Shown here one piece after another: positions 1 through 8,818 of a stretch of DNA of 64,000 nucleotides. The stretch comes from Henricia sp. BOLD:AAB3569 (Eukaryota > Echinodermata > Asteroidea > Spinulosida > Echinasteridae). The stretch is from contig JBBELK010001485.1 of assembly GCA_037783545.1 (NCBI GenBank), positions 36,113-100,112 on the forward strand, read 5' to 3'. Position 1 is the first letter of the stretch; each line of letters begins with the position of its first letter. Position numbers and translations under genes: made by a program. The notes under the pieces were generated by a model, which worked only from the letters and a program-made list of their open reading frames with translations, ran no database searches and was not told the origin of the DNA.

Positions 1-297
1 TTGCAGAACACGTTTGGGATATAGAGTTGTTATAGCAGGCGAAATTTGAAGTTTGTCTGGAAATTCCTTCAGTTCCAAAATAGCGACCACTTCAGACGCA
101 ATGTTTCTCGAAAGCGGCGTCTGCTTGTGCGAAAACTGTGCCGGCAGGGAGTTTTTGCTAGATTCGACGATAACTCGGTCGGTATAAACGGGAAATTGCT
201 GACATATGCAGAACACGTTTGGGATATAGAGTTGTTTAAGCAGGCAAAATTTGAAGTCTGTCTGGAAATTCCTTCAGTTCCAAAATAGCGACCACTT

Positions 298-328
298 CAG
301 ACGCAATGTTTCCCGAAAGTGGCGTCTG
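298..328. other. Conserved nested dyad (possible hairpin or protein site) in each monomer
   Basis: CAGACGC (298-304) is the exact reverse complement of GCGTCTG (322-328), separated by 17 bp. Inside the spacer a second pair, TTTC (309-312) and GAAA (315-318), is nested around CC. The arrangement is present in nearly every full and short monomer. Most diagnostic variation in this part of the monomer (CCC/CTC/TCC/CCT and GCGG/GAGG/GTGG) falls in the spacer, while the outer arms stay constant. The main exception is the ACACAATG variant at about 47535, 49978 and 53637, which alters the left arm. Whether this is a cruciform, an RNA hairpin or a binding site cannot be told from sequence. Confidence 0.6.
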
Positions 329-381
329 CTTGTGCTAAAACTGTGCCGGCAGGGAGTTTTTGCTAGATTCGACGATAACTC

Positions 382-398
382 GGTCGGTTTAAACGGGA
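382..398 (+). other. CENP-B-box-like 17-mer, present in most monomers
   Basis: GGTCGGTTTAAACGGGA compared with the mammalian CENP-B box core NTTCGNNNNANNCGGGN matches 8 of the 9 fixed positions; only the first T is replaced by G. The same match holds in W, w, T, B, Q, C, P and R units, and in I units (GGTATAAAC). It is weaker in N and S units (GATCGGTTTGAACGGGA, 7 of 9), D units (CGGA end, 7 of 9), B units with GGTTGG (7 of 9) and F units (6 of 9). By simple arithmetic about 0.04 such 8-of-9 matches are expected per 205-bp unit on both strands with equal base frequencies. Binding by any CENP-B-like protein is unproven and depends on an unidentified host. Confidence 0.4.
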
Positions 399-660
399 AA
401 TTGGTGACATTTGCAGAACACGTTTGGGATATAGAGTTGTTATAGCAGGCGAAATTTGAAGTTTGTCTGGAAATTCCTTCAGTTCCAAAATAGCGACCAC
501 TTCAGACGCAATGTTTCCCGAAAGAGGCGTCTGCTTGTGCGAAAACTGTGCCGGCAGGGAGTTTTTGCTAGATTCGACGATAACTCGGTTGGTTTAAACG
601 GGAAATTGCTGAAATTTGCAGAACACGTTTGGGATATAGAGTTGTTATAGCAGGCGAAAT

Positions 661-848
661 TTTAAGTTTGTCTGGAAATTCCTTCAGTTCCAAAATAGCG
701 ACCACTTCAGACGCAATGTTTCCCAAAAGCGGCGTCTGCTTGTGCGAAAACTGTGCTATATTCGACGATAACTCGATCGGTTTGAACGGGAAATTGCTGA
801 AATTTGCAGAACACGTTTGGGATATAGAGTTGTTATAGCAGGCAAAAT
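661..848 (+). repeat. Short 188-bp monomer (S type); 29 copies in window
   Basis: S units read CTGTGCTATATTCGACG where full units read CTGTGCCGGCAGGGAG and so on: a 17-bp deletion bounded by a TGC direct repeat, plus a linked G to T change (CTAGA to CTATA). Units with this exact allele start near 661, 8016, 9639, 11877, 13295, 15533, 18386, 19599, 20812, 22025, 25493, 26706, 28124, 29542, 30345, 31763, 38529, 41997, 43005, 46475, 48918, 49926, 52576, 53584, 56848, 58061, 60714, 61519 and 63346. All but 20812 also carry CGATCGGTTTGAACGGG. The shared deletion plus substitution indicates a single origin followed by spread. S units are absent between about 0.85 and 8.0 kb and between 31.9 and 38.5 kb. 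Confidence 0.95.
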
Positions 849-1052
849 TTGAAGTTTGTCTGGAAATTCCTTCAGTTCCAAAATAGCGACCACTTCAGAC
901 GCAATGTTTTCCGAAGAGGCGTCTGCTTGTGCGAAAACTGTGCCGGCAGGGAGTTTTTGCTAGATTCGACGATAACTCGATCGGTTTGAAAGGGAAATTG
1001 CTGAAATTTGCAGAACACGTTTGGGATATAGAGTTGTTATAGCAGGCAAAAT
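849..1052 (+). repeat. F-type monomer with private 1-bp deletion (204 bp)
   Basis: This unit has the F signature (GTTTTCCG, CGATCGGTTTGAAAGGG) but reads CCGAAGAGG where all other F units read CCGAAAGAGG, one A fewer. It is the only length change outside the recurrent variants in the first 30 kb of the window. Confidence 0.85.
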
Positions 1053-1434
1053 TTGAAGTTTGTCTGGAAATTCCTTCAGTTCCAAAATAGCGACCACTTC
1101 AGACGCAATATTTCCCAAAAGCGGCGTCTGCTTGTGCGAAAACTGTGCCGGCAGGGAGTTTTTGCTAGATTCGACGATAACTCGGTCGGTTTAAACGGGA
1201 AATTGCTGACATTTGCAGAACACGTTTGGGATATAGAGTTGTTTAAGCATGCAAAATTTGAAGTCTGTCTGGAAATTCCTTCAGTTCCAAAATAGCGACC
1301 ACTTCAGACGCAATGTTTCCCGAAAGTGGCGTCTGCTTGTGCTAAAACTGTGCCGGCAGGGAGTTTTTGCTAGATTCGACGATAACTCGGTCGGTTTAAA
1401 CGGGAAATTGCTGAAATTTGCAGAACACGTTTGG

Positions 1435-1533
1435 AGTCTGTCTGGAAATTCCTTCAGTTCCAAAATAGCGACCACTTCAGACGCAATGTTTCCCGAAAGT
1501 GGAAAATTGCTGAAATTTGCAGAACACGTTTGG
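1435..1533 (+). repeat. Truncated 99-bp monomer, copy 1 (two internal deletions)
   Basis: Between a w unit (1258) and a Q unit (1562) lies a 99-bp remnant. The first junction is at 1434/1435: ACGTTTGG runs directly into AGTCTGTCTGG, skipping 32 bp that include the GATATAGAG link. The second is at 1502/1503: GAAAGTGG runs directly into AAAATTGCTG, skipping 74 bp that include the right dyad arm and the CENP-B-like box. The AAAATTGCTG side matches D units, so the remnant joins W/w-type and D-type sequence. Short similarities at the joints (TTTG, GG) suggest deletion by slippage or end joining. Confidence 0.9.
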
Positions 1534-2176
1534 GATATAGAGTTGTTATAGCAGGCAAAATTTGAAGTTTGTCTGGAAATTCCTTCAGTTCCAAAATAGC
1601 GACCACTTCAGACGCAATATTTCCCAAAAGCGGCGTCTGCTTGTGCGAAAACTGTGCCGGCAGGGAGTTTTTGCTAGATTCGACGATAACTCGGTCGGTT
1701 TAAACGGGAAATTGCTGACATTTGCAGAACACGTTTGGGATATAGAGTTGTTTAAGCATGCAAAATTTGAAGTCTGTCTGGAAATTCCTTCAGTTCCAAA
1801 ATAGCGACCACTTCAGACGCAATGTTTCCCGAAAGTGGCGTCTGCTTGTGCTAAAACTGTGCCGGCAGGGAGTTTTTGCTAGATTCGACGATAACTCGGT
1901 CGGTTTAAACGGGAAATTGCTGAAATTTGCAGAACACGTTTGGGATATAGAGTTGTTATAGCAGGCGAAATTTTAAGTTTGTCTGGAAATTCCTTCAGTT
2001 CCAAAATAGCGACCACTTCAGACGCAATGTTTCTCGAAAGCGGCGTCTGCTTGTGCGAAAACTGTGCCGGCAGGGAGTTTTTGCTAGATTCGACGATAAC
2101 TCGGTCGGTTTAAACGGGAAATTGCTGAAATTTGCAGAACACGTTTGGGATATAGAGTTGTTATAGCAGGCGAAAT

Positions 2177-3406
2177 TTGAAGTTTGTCTGGAAATTCCTT
2201 CAGTTCCAAAATAACGACCACTTCAGACGCAATGTTTCTCGAAAGCGGCGTCTGCTTGTGCGAAAACTGTGCCGGCAGGGAGTTTTTGCTAGATTCGACG
2301 ATAACTCGGTCGGTATAAACGGGAAATTGCTGACATTTGCAGAACACGTTTGGGATATAGAGTTGTTTAAGCAGGCAAAATTTGAAGTCTGTCTGGAAAT
2401 TCCTTCAGTTCCAAAATAGCGACCACTTCAGACGCAATGTTTCCCGAAAGTGGCGTCTGCTTGTGCTAAAACTGTGCCGGCAGGGAGTTTTTGCTAGATT
2501 CGACGATAACTCGGTCGGTTTAAACGGGAAATTGGTGACATTTGCAGAACACGTTTGGGATATAGAGTTGTTATAGCAGGCGAAATTTGAAGTTTGTCTG
2601 GAAATTCCTTCAGTTCCAAAATAGCGACCACTTCAGACGCAATGTTTCCCGAAAGAGGCGTCTGCTTGTGCGAAAACTGTGCCGGCAGGGAGTTTTTGCT
2701 AGATTCGACGATAACTCGATCGGTTTGAACGGGAAATTGCTGAAATTTGCAGAACACGTTTGGGATATAGAGTTGTTATAGCAAGCAAAATTTGAAGTTT
2801 GTCTGGAAATTCCTTCAGTTCCAAGATAGCGACCACTTCAGACGCAATGTTTCCCGAAAGCGGCGTCTGCTTGTGCGAAAACTGTGCCGGCAGGGAGTTT
2901 TTGCTAGATTCGACGATAACTCGGTCGGTTTAAACGGAAAATTGCTGAAATTTGCAGAACACGTTTGGGATATAGAGTTGTTTAAGCAGGCACAATTTGA
3001 AGTCTGTCTGGAAATTCCTTCAGTTCCAAAATAGCGACCACTTCAGACGCAATGTTTCCCGAAAGTGGCGTCTGCTTGTGCTAAAACTGTGCCGGCAGGG
3101 AGTTTTTGCTAGATTCGACGATAACTCGGTCGGTTTAAACGGGAAATTGCTGAAATTTGCAGAACACGTTTGGGATATAGAGTTGTTATAGCAGGCGAAA
3201 TTTTAAGTTTGTCTGGAAATTCCTTCAGTTCCAAAATAGCGACCACTTCAGACGCAATGTTTCTCGAAAGCGGCGTCTGCTTGTGCGAAAACTGTGCCGG
3301 CAGGGAGTTTTTGCTAGATTCGACGATAACTCGGTCGGTTTAAACGGGAAATTGCTGAAATTTGCAGAACACGTTTGGGATATAGAGTTGTTATAGCAGG
3401 CGAAAT
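2177..3406 (+). repeat. Six-monomer higher-order unit I-W-N-D-w-T (1,230 bp), representative copy
   Basis: Order: I (2177), W (2382), N (2587), D (2792), w (2997), T (3202). Complete six-unit copies also start near 4736, 23033 (first unit modified), 32772 (indel-rich), 35248, 39537, 44014 and 54388, each followed by another I after 1,230-1,231 bp. Shorter runs I-W-N-D start at 10647, 14303, 24263, 40767, 45245, 47688, 51346, 55618, 59482 and 62526. Recurrence of the same order of distinguishable monomers defines a higher-order repeat, as known from alpha satellite. Confidence 0.88.
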
Positions 3407-3824
3407 TTGAAGTTTGTCTGGAAATTCCTTCAGTTCCAAAATAGCGACCACTTCAGACGCAATGTTTCTCGAAAGCGGCGTCTGCTTGTGCGAAAACTGT
3501 GCCGGCAGGGAGTTTTTGCTAGATTCGACGATAACTCGGTCGGTATAAACGGGAAATTGCTGACATATGCAGAACACGTTTGGGATATAGAGTTGTTTAA
3601 GCAGGCAAAATTTGAAGTCTGTCTGGAAATTCCTTCAGTTCCAAAATAGCGACCACTTCAGACGCAATGTTTCCCGAAAGTGGCGTCTGCTTGTGCTAAA
3701 ACTGTGCCGGCAGGGAGTTTTTGCTAGATTCGACGATAACTCGGTCGGTTTAAACGGGAAATTGGTGACATTTGCAGAACACGTTTGGGATATAGAGTTG
3801 TTATAGCAGGCGAAATTTGAAGTT

Positions 3825-6385
3825 TGTCTGGAAATTCCTTCAGTTCCAAAATAGCGACCACTTCAGACGCAATGTTTCCCGAAAGTGGCGTCTGCTTGTG
3901 CTAAAACTGTGCCGGCAGGGAGTTTTTGCTAGATTCGACGATAACTCGGTCGGTTTAAACGGGAAATTGCTGAAATTTGCAGAACACGTTTGGAGTCTGT
4001 CTGGAAATTCCTTCAGTTCCAAAATAGCGACCACTTCAGACGCAATGTTTCCCGAAAGTGGAAAATTGCTGAAATTTGCAGAACACGTTTGGGATATAGA
4101 GTTGTTATAGCAGGCAAAATTTGAAGTTTGTCTGGAAATTCCTTCAGTTCCAAAATAGCGACCACTTCAGACGCAATATTTCCCAAAAGCGGCGTCTGCT
4201 TGTGCGAAAACTGTGCCGGCAGGGAGTTTTTGCTAGATTCGACGATAACTCGGTCGGTTTAAACGGGAAATTGCTGACATTTGCAGAACACGTTTGGGAT
4301 ATAGAGTTGTTTAAGCATGCAAAATTTGAAGTCTGTCTGGAAATTCCTTCAGTTCCAAAATAGCGACCACTTCAGACGCAATGTTTCCCGAAAGTGGCGT
4401 CTGCTTGTGCTAAAACTGTGCCGGCAGGGAGTTTTTGCTAGATTCGACGATAACTCGGTCGGTTTAAACGGGAAATTGCTGAAATTTGCAGAACACGTTT
4501 GGGATATAGAGTTGTTATAGCAGGCGAAATTTTAAGTTTGTCTGGAAATTCCTTCAGTTCCAAAATAGCGACCACTTCAGACGCAATGTTTCTCGAAAGC
4601 GGCGTCTGCTTGTGCGAAAACTGTGCCGGCAGGGAGTTTTTGCTAGATTCGACGATAACTCGGTCGGTTTAAACGGGAAATTGCTGAAATTTGCAGAACA
4701 CGTTTGGGATATAGAGTTGTTATAGCAGGCGAAATTTGAAGTTTGTCTGGAAATTCCTTCAGTTCCAAAATAACGACCACTTCAGACGCAATGTTTCTCG
4801 AAAGCGGCGTCTGCTTGTGCGAAAACTGTGCCGGCAGGGAGTTTTTGCTAGATTCGACGATAACTCGGTCGGTATAAACGGGAAATTGCTGACATTTGCA
4901 GAACACGTTTGGGATATAGAGTTGTTTAAGCAGGCAAAATTTGAAGTCTGTCTGGAAATTCCTTCAGTTCCAAAATAGCGACCACTTCAGACGCAATGTT
5001 TCCCGAAAGTGGCGTCTGCTTGTGCTAAAACTGTGCCGGCAGGGAGTTTTTGCTAGATTCGACGATAACTCGGTCGGTTTAAACGGGAAATTGGTGACAT
5101 TTGCAGAACACGTTTGGGATATAGAGTTGTTATAGCAGGCGAAATTTGAAGTTTGTCTGGAAATTCCTTCAGTTCCAAAATAGCGACCACTTCAGACGCA
5201 ATGTTTCCCGAAAGAGGCGTCTGCTTGTGCGAAAACTGTGCCGGCAGGGAGTTTTTGCTAGATTCGACGATAACTCGATCGGTTTGAACGGGAAATTGCT
5301 GAAATTTGCAGAACACGTTTGGGATATAGAGTTGTTATAGCAAGCAAAATTTGAAGTTTGTCTGGAAATTCCTTCAGTTCCAAGATAGCGACCACTTCAG
5401 ACGCAATGTTTCCCGAAAGCGGCGTCTGCTTGTGCGAAAACTGTGCCGGCAGGGAGTTTTTGCTAGATTCGACGATAACTCGGTCGGTTTAAACGGAAAA
5501 TTGCTGAAATTTGCAGAACACGTTTGGGATATAGAGTTGTTTAAGCAGGCACAATTTGAAGTCTGTCTGGAAATTCCTTCAGTTCCAAAATAGCGACCAC
5601 TTCAGACGCAATGTTTCCCGAAAGTGGCGTCTGCTTGTGCTAAAACTGTGCCGGCAGGGAGTTTTTGCTAGATTCGACGATAACTCGGTCGGTTTAAACG
5701 GGAAATTGCTGAAATTTGCAGAACACGTTTGGGATATAGAGTTGTTATAGCAGGCGAAATTTTAAGTTTGTCTGGAAATTCCTTCAGTTCCAAAATAGCG
5801 ACCACTTCAGACGCAATGTTTCTCGAAAGCGGCGTCTGCTTGTGCGAAAACTGTGCCGGCAGGGAGTTTTTGCTAGATTCGACGATAACTCGGTCGGTTT
5901 AAACGGGAAATTGCTGAAATTTGCAGAACACGTTTGGGATATAGAGTTGTTATAGCAGGCGAAATTTGAAGTTTGTCTGGAAATTCCTTCAGTTCCAAAA
6001 TAGCGACCACTTCAGACGCAATGTTTCTCGAAAGCGGCGTCTGCTTGTGCGAAAACTGTGCCGGCAGGGAGTTTTTGCTAGATTCGACGATAACTCGGTC
6101 GGTATAAACGGGAAATTGCTGACATATGCAGAACACGTTTGGGATATAGAGTTGTTTAAGCAGGCAAAATTTGAAGTCTGTCTGGAAATTCCTTCAGTTC
6201 CAAAATAGCGACCACTTCAGACGCAATGTTTCCCGAAAGTGGCGTCTGCTTGTGCTAAAACTGTGCCGGCAGGGAGTTTTTGCTAGATTCGACGATAACT
6301 CGGTCGGTTTAAACGGGAAATTGGTGACATTTGCAGAACACGTTTGGGATATAGAGTTGTTATAGCAGGCGAAATTTGAAGTTTG
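3825..6385 (+). repeat. 2,559-bp tandem duplication, unit 2
   Basis: This is the second copy, again w, 99-bp remnant, Q, w, T, I, W, N, D, w, T, I, W. Its first monomer (start 3817) begins like a B/N unit (AAGTTT) and continues like a w unit (GAAAGTGG, GCTAAAA), so it is the hybrid made by the exchange. The exchange lies in the identical stretch 3825-3885. The match to unit 1 ends where 3886 (T) differs from 6445 (A). Confidence 0.88.
3994..4092 (+). repeat. Truncated 99-bp monomer, copy 2
   Basis: This is identical in both junctions to the remnant at 1435-1533 and lies exactly 2,559 bp further on. Two rare deletions shared at the same offset as the flanking units show that it was copied by segmental duplication rather than formed twice. 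Confidence 0.92.
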
Positions 6386-8818
6386 TCTGGAAATTCCTTC
6401 AGTTCCAAAATAGCGACCACTTCAGACGCAATGTTTCCCGAAAGAGGCGTCTGCTTGTGCGAAAACTGTGCCGGCAGGGAGTTTTTGCTAGATTCGACGA
6501 TAACTCGGTTGGTTTAAACGGGAAATTGCTGAAATTTGCAGAACACGTTTGGGATATAGAGTTGTTATAGCAGGCGAAATTTTAAGTTTGTCTGGAAATT
6601 CCTTCAGTTCCAAAATAGCGACCACTTCAGACGCAATGTTTCTCGAAAGCGGCGTCTGCTTGTGCGAAAACTGTGCCGGCAGGGAGTTTTTGCTAGATTC
6701 GACGATAACTCGGTTGGTTTAAACGGGAAATTGCTGAAATTTGCAGAACACGTTTGGGATATAGAGTTGTTATAGCAGGCGAAATTTTAAGTTTGTCTGG
6801 AAATTCCTTCAGTTCCAAAATAGCGACCACTTCAGACGCAATGTTTCTCGAAAGCGGCGTCTGCTTGTGCGAAAACTGTGCCGGCAGGGAGTTTTTGCTA
6901 GATTCGACGATAACTCGGTCGGTTTAAACGGGAAATTGCTGAAATTTGCAGAACACGTTTGGGATATAGAGTTGTTATAGCAGGCGAAATTTGAAGTTTG
7001 TCTGGAAATTCCTTCAGTTCCAAAATAGCGACCACTTCAGACGCAATGTTTCCCGAAAGTGGCGTCTGCTTGTGCTAAAACTGTGCCGGCAGGGAGTTTT
7101 TGCTAGATTCGACGATAACTCGGTCGGTTTAAACGGGAAATTGCTGAAATTTGCAGAACACGTTTGGGATATAGAGTTGTTATAGCAGGCGAAATTTGAA
7201 GTTTGTCTGGAAATTCCTTCAGTTCCAAAATAGCGACCACTTCAGACGCAATGTTCCTCGAAAGCGGCGTCTGCTTGTGCGAAAACTGTGCCGGCAGGGA
7301 GTTTTTGCTAGATTCGACGATAACTCGGTCGGTTTAAACGGGAAATTGCTGAAATTTGCAGAACACGTTTGGGATATAGAGTTGTTTAAGCAGGCAAAAT
7401 TTGAAGTCTGTCTGGAAATTCCTTCAGTTCCAAAATAGCGACCACTTCAGACGCAATGTTTCCCGAAAGTGGCGTCTGCTTGTGCTAAAACTGTGCCGGC
7501 AGGGAGTTTTTGCTAGATTCGACGATAACTCGGTCGGTTTAAACGGGAAATTGCTGAAATTTGCAGAACACGTTTGGGATATAGAGTTGTTATAGCAGGC
7601 GAAATTTGAAGTTTGTCTGGAAATTCCTTCAGTTCCAAAATAGCGACCACTTCAGACGCAATGTTCCTCGAAAGCGGCGTCTGCTTGTGCGAAAACTGTG
7701 CCGGCAGGGAGTTTTTGCTAGATTCGACGATAACTCGGTCGGTTTAAACGGGAAATTGCTGACATTTGCAGAACACGTTTGGGATATAGAGTTGTTATAG
7801 CAGGCGAAATTTGAAGTCTGTCTGGAAATTCCTTCAGTTCCAAAATAGCGACCACTTCAGACGCAATGTTTCCCGAAAGAGGCGTCTGCTTGTGCGAAAA
7901 CTGTGCCGGCAGGGAGTTTTTGCTAGATTCGACGATAACTCGGTCGGTTTAAACGGGAAATTGCTGACATTTGCAGAACACGTTTGGGATATAGAGTTGT
8001 TATAGCAGGCGAAATTTGAAGTTTGTCTGGAAATTCCTTCAGTTCCAAAATAGCGACCACTTCAGACGCAATGTTTCCCGAAAGCGGCGTCTGCTTGTGC
8101 GAAAACTGTGCTATATTCGACGATAACTCGATCGGTTTGAACGGGAAATTGCTGAAATTTGCAGAACACGTTTGGGATATAGAGTTGTTATAGCAGGCAA
8201 AATTTGAAGTTTGTCTGGAAATTCCTTCAGTTCCAAAATAGCGACCACTTCAGACGCAATGTTTTCCGAAAGAGGCGTCTGCTTGTGCGAAAACTGTGCC
8301 GGCAGGGAGTTTTTGCTAGATTCGACGATAACTCGATCGGTTTAAACGGGAAATTGCTGAAATTTGCAGAACACGTTTGGGATATAGAGTTGTTATAGCA
8401 GGCGAAATTTGAAGTTTGTCTGGAAATTCCTTCAGTTCCAAAATAGCGACCACTTCAGACGCAATGTTTCCCGAAAGAGGCGTCTGCTTGTGCGAAAACT
8501 GTGCCGGCAGGGAGTTTTTGCTAGATTCGACGATAACTCGGTTGGTTTAAACGGGAAATTGCTGAAATTTGCAGAACACGTTTGGGATATAGAGTTGTTA
8601 TAGCAGGCGAAATTTTAAGTTTGTCTGGAAATTCCTTCAGTTCCAAAATAGCGACCACTTCAGACGCAATGTTTCTCGAAAGCGGCGTCTGCTTGTGCGA
8701 AAACTGTGCCGGCAGGGAGTTTTTGCTAGATTCGACGATAACTCGGTTGGTTTAAACGGGAAATTGCTGAAATTTGCAGAACACGTTTGGGATATAGAGT
8801 TGTTATAGCAGGCGAAAT
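6376..8818 (+). repeat. Array segment B-T-T-w-P-w-P-R-S-F-B-T
   Basis: Unit starts: 6376 B, 6581 T, 6786 T, 6991 w, 7196 P, 7401 w, 7606 P, 7811 R, 8016 S, 8204 F, 8409 B, 8614 T. The B units and the T units right after them (6376, 6581, 8409, 8614) read GGTTGG instead of GGTCGG, a C to T change at a CpG inside the CENP-B-like box. The run B-T-T-w-P recurs at 8409 and 36888. The F unit at 8204 is unusual in having TTTAAACGGG instead of TTTGAAAGGG. Confidence 0.85.

Larger units (their letters stand above)
251..455 (+). repeat. Representative full-length 205-bp monomer (W type)
   Basis: This is one complete unit, chosen as a reference. In order it contains GGAAATTCC near the start (264-272), the dyad arms CAGACGC and GCGTCTG (298-304 and 322-328), the CCGGCAGGGAG stretch that is lost in short units, TTCGACGATAACTCGG, the GTTTAAAC palindrome inside a CENP-B-box-like 17-mer (382-398), and the junction GATATAGAGTTGTTATAG. 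It carries the W diagnostic bases: AAGTCT start, GAAAGTGG, GCTAAAA and GGTGACATTT. W units are preceded by TTTAAG rather than TTATAG when they follow an I, C or D unit. The unit start is arbitrary in a tandem array. Confidence 0.95.
1266..3824 (+). repeat. 2,559-bp tandem duplication, unit 1
   Basis: Monomer order is w, 99-bp remnant, Q, w, T, I, W, N, D, w, T, I, W. Every unit from 1266 matches the sequence 2,559 bp downstream, including private variants such as ATAACGACC (about 2212 and 4771), GCATGCAAAA (about 1248, 1756 and 4315) and GACATATGCAG (about 3563 and 6122). The left limit is the AAGTCT/AAGTTT difference at 1265. Confidence 0.9.

Noticed and set aside
264..272. GGAAATTCC as a functional kappa-B-type site
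   Set aside because: It matches a loose palindrome class, but a 9-bp match in a satellite of unknown host has no supporting context.
46..288. Repeated 64-103 residue open frames, such as the one beginning MKFVWKFLQF, on both strands in each monomer
   Set aside because: They begin at TTG, not ATG, in the case examined, recur only because the DNA recurs, and stop at the monomer link. The 205-bp period changes frame at each copy, and S units break them. Variants do not favour silent changes. No gene family is recognised.
386..393. GTTTAAAC palindrome as a separate regulatory element
   Set aside because: It is a simple 8-bp palindrome lying within the CENP-B-like 17-mer and is replaced in I, N, S and F units; nothing marks it as an independent element.
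251..455. Hammerhead ribozyme, known in some satellite DNAs
   Set aside because: The CTGANGA core is absent on both strands of the consensus, although GAAA is present.
251..455. tRNA-derived SINE or Pol III promoter
   Set aside because: AGATTCGACGAT only loosely recalls a B box (GGTTCGANNCC), and no A box is found at a suitable distance.
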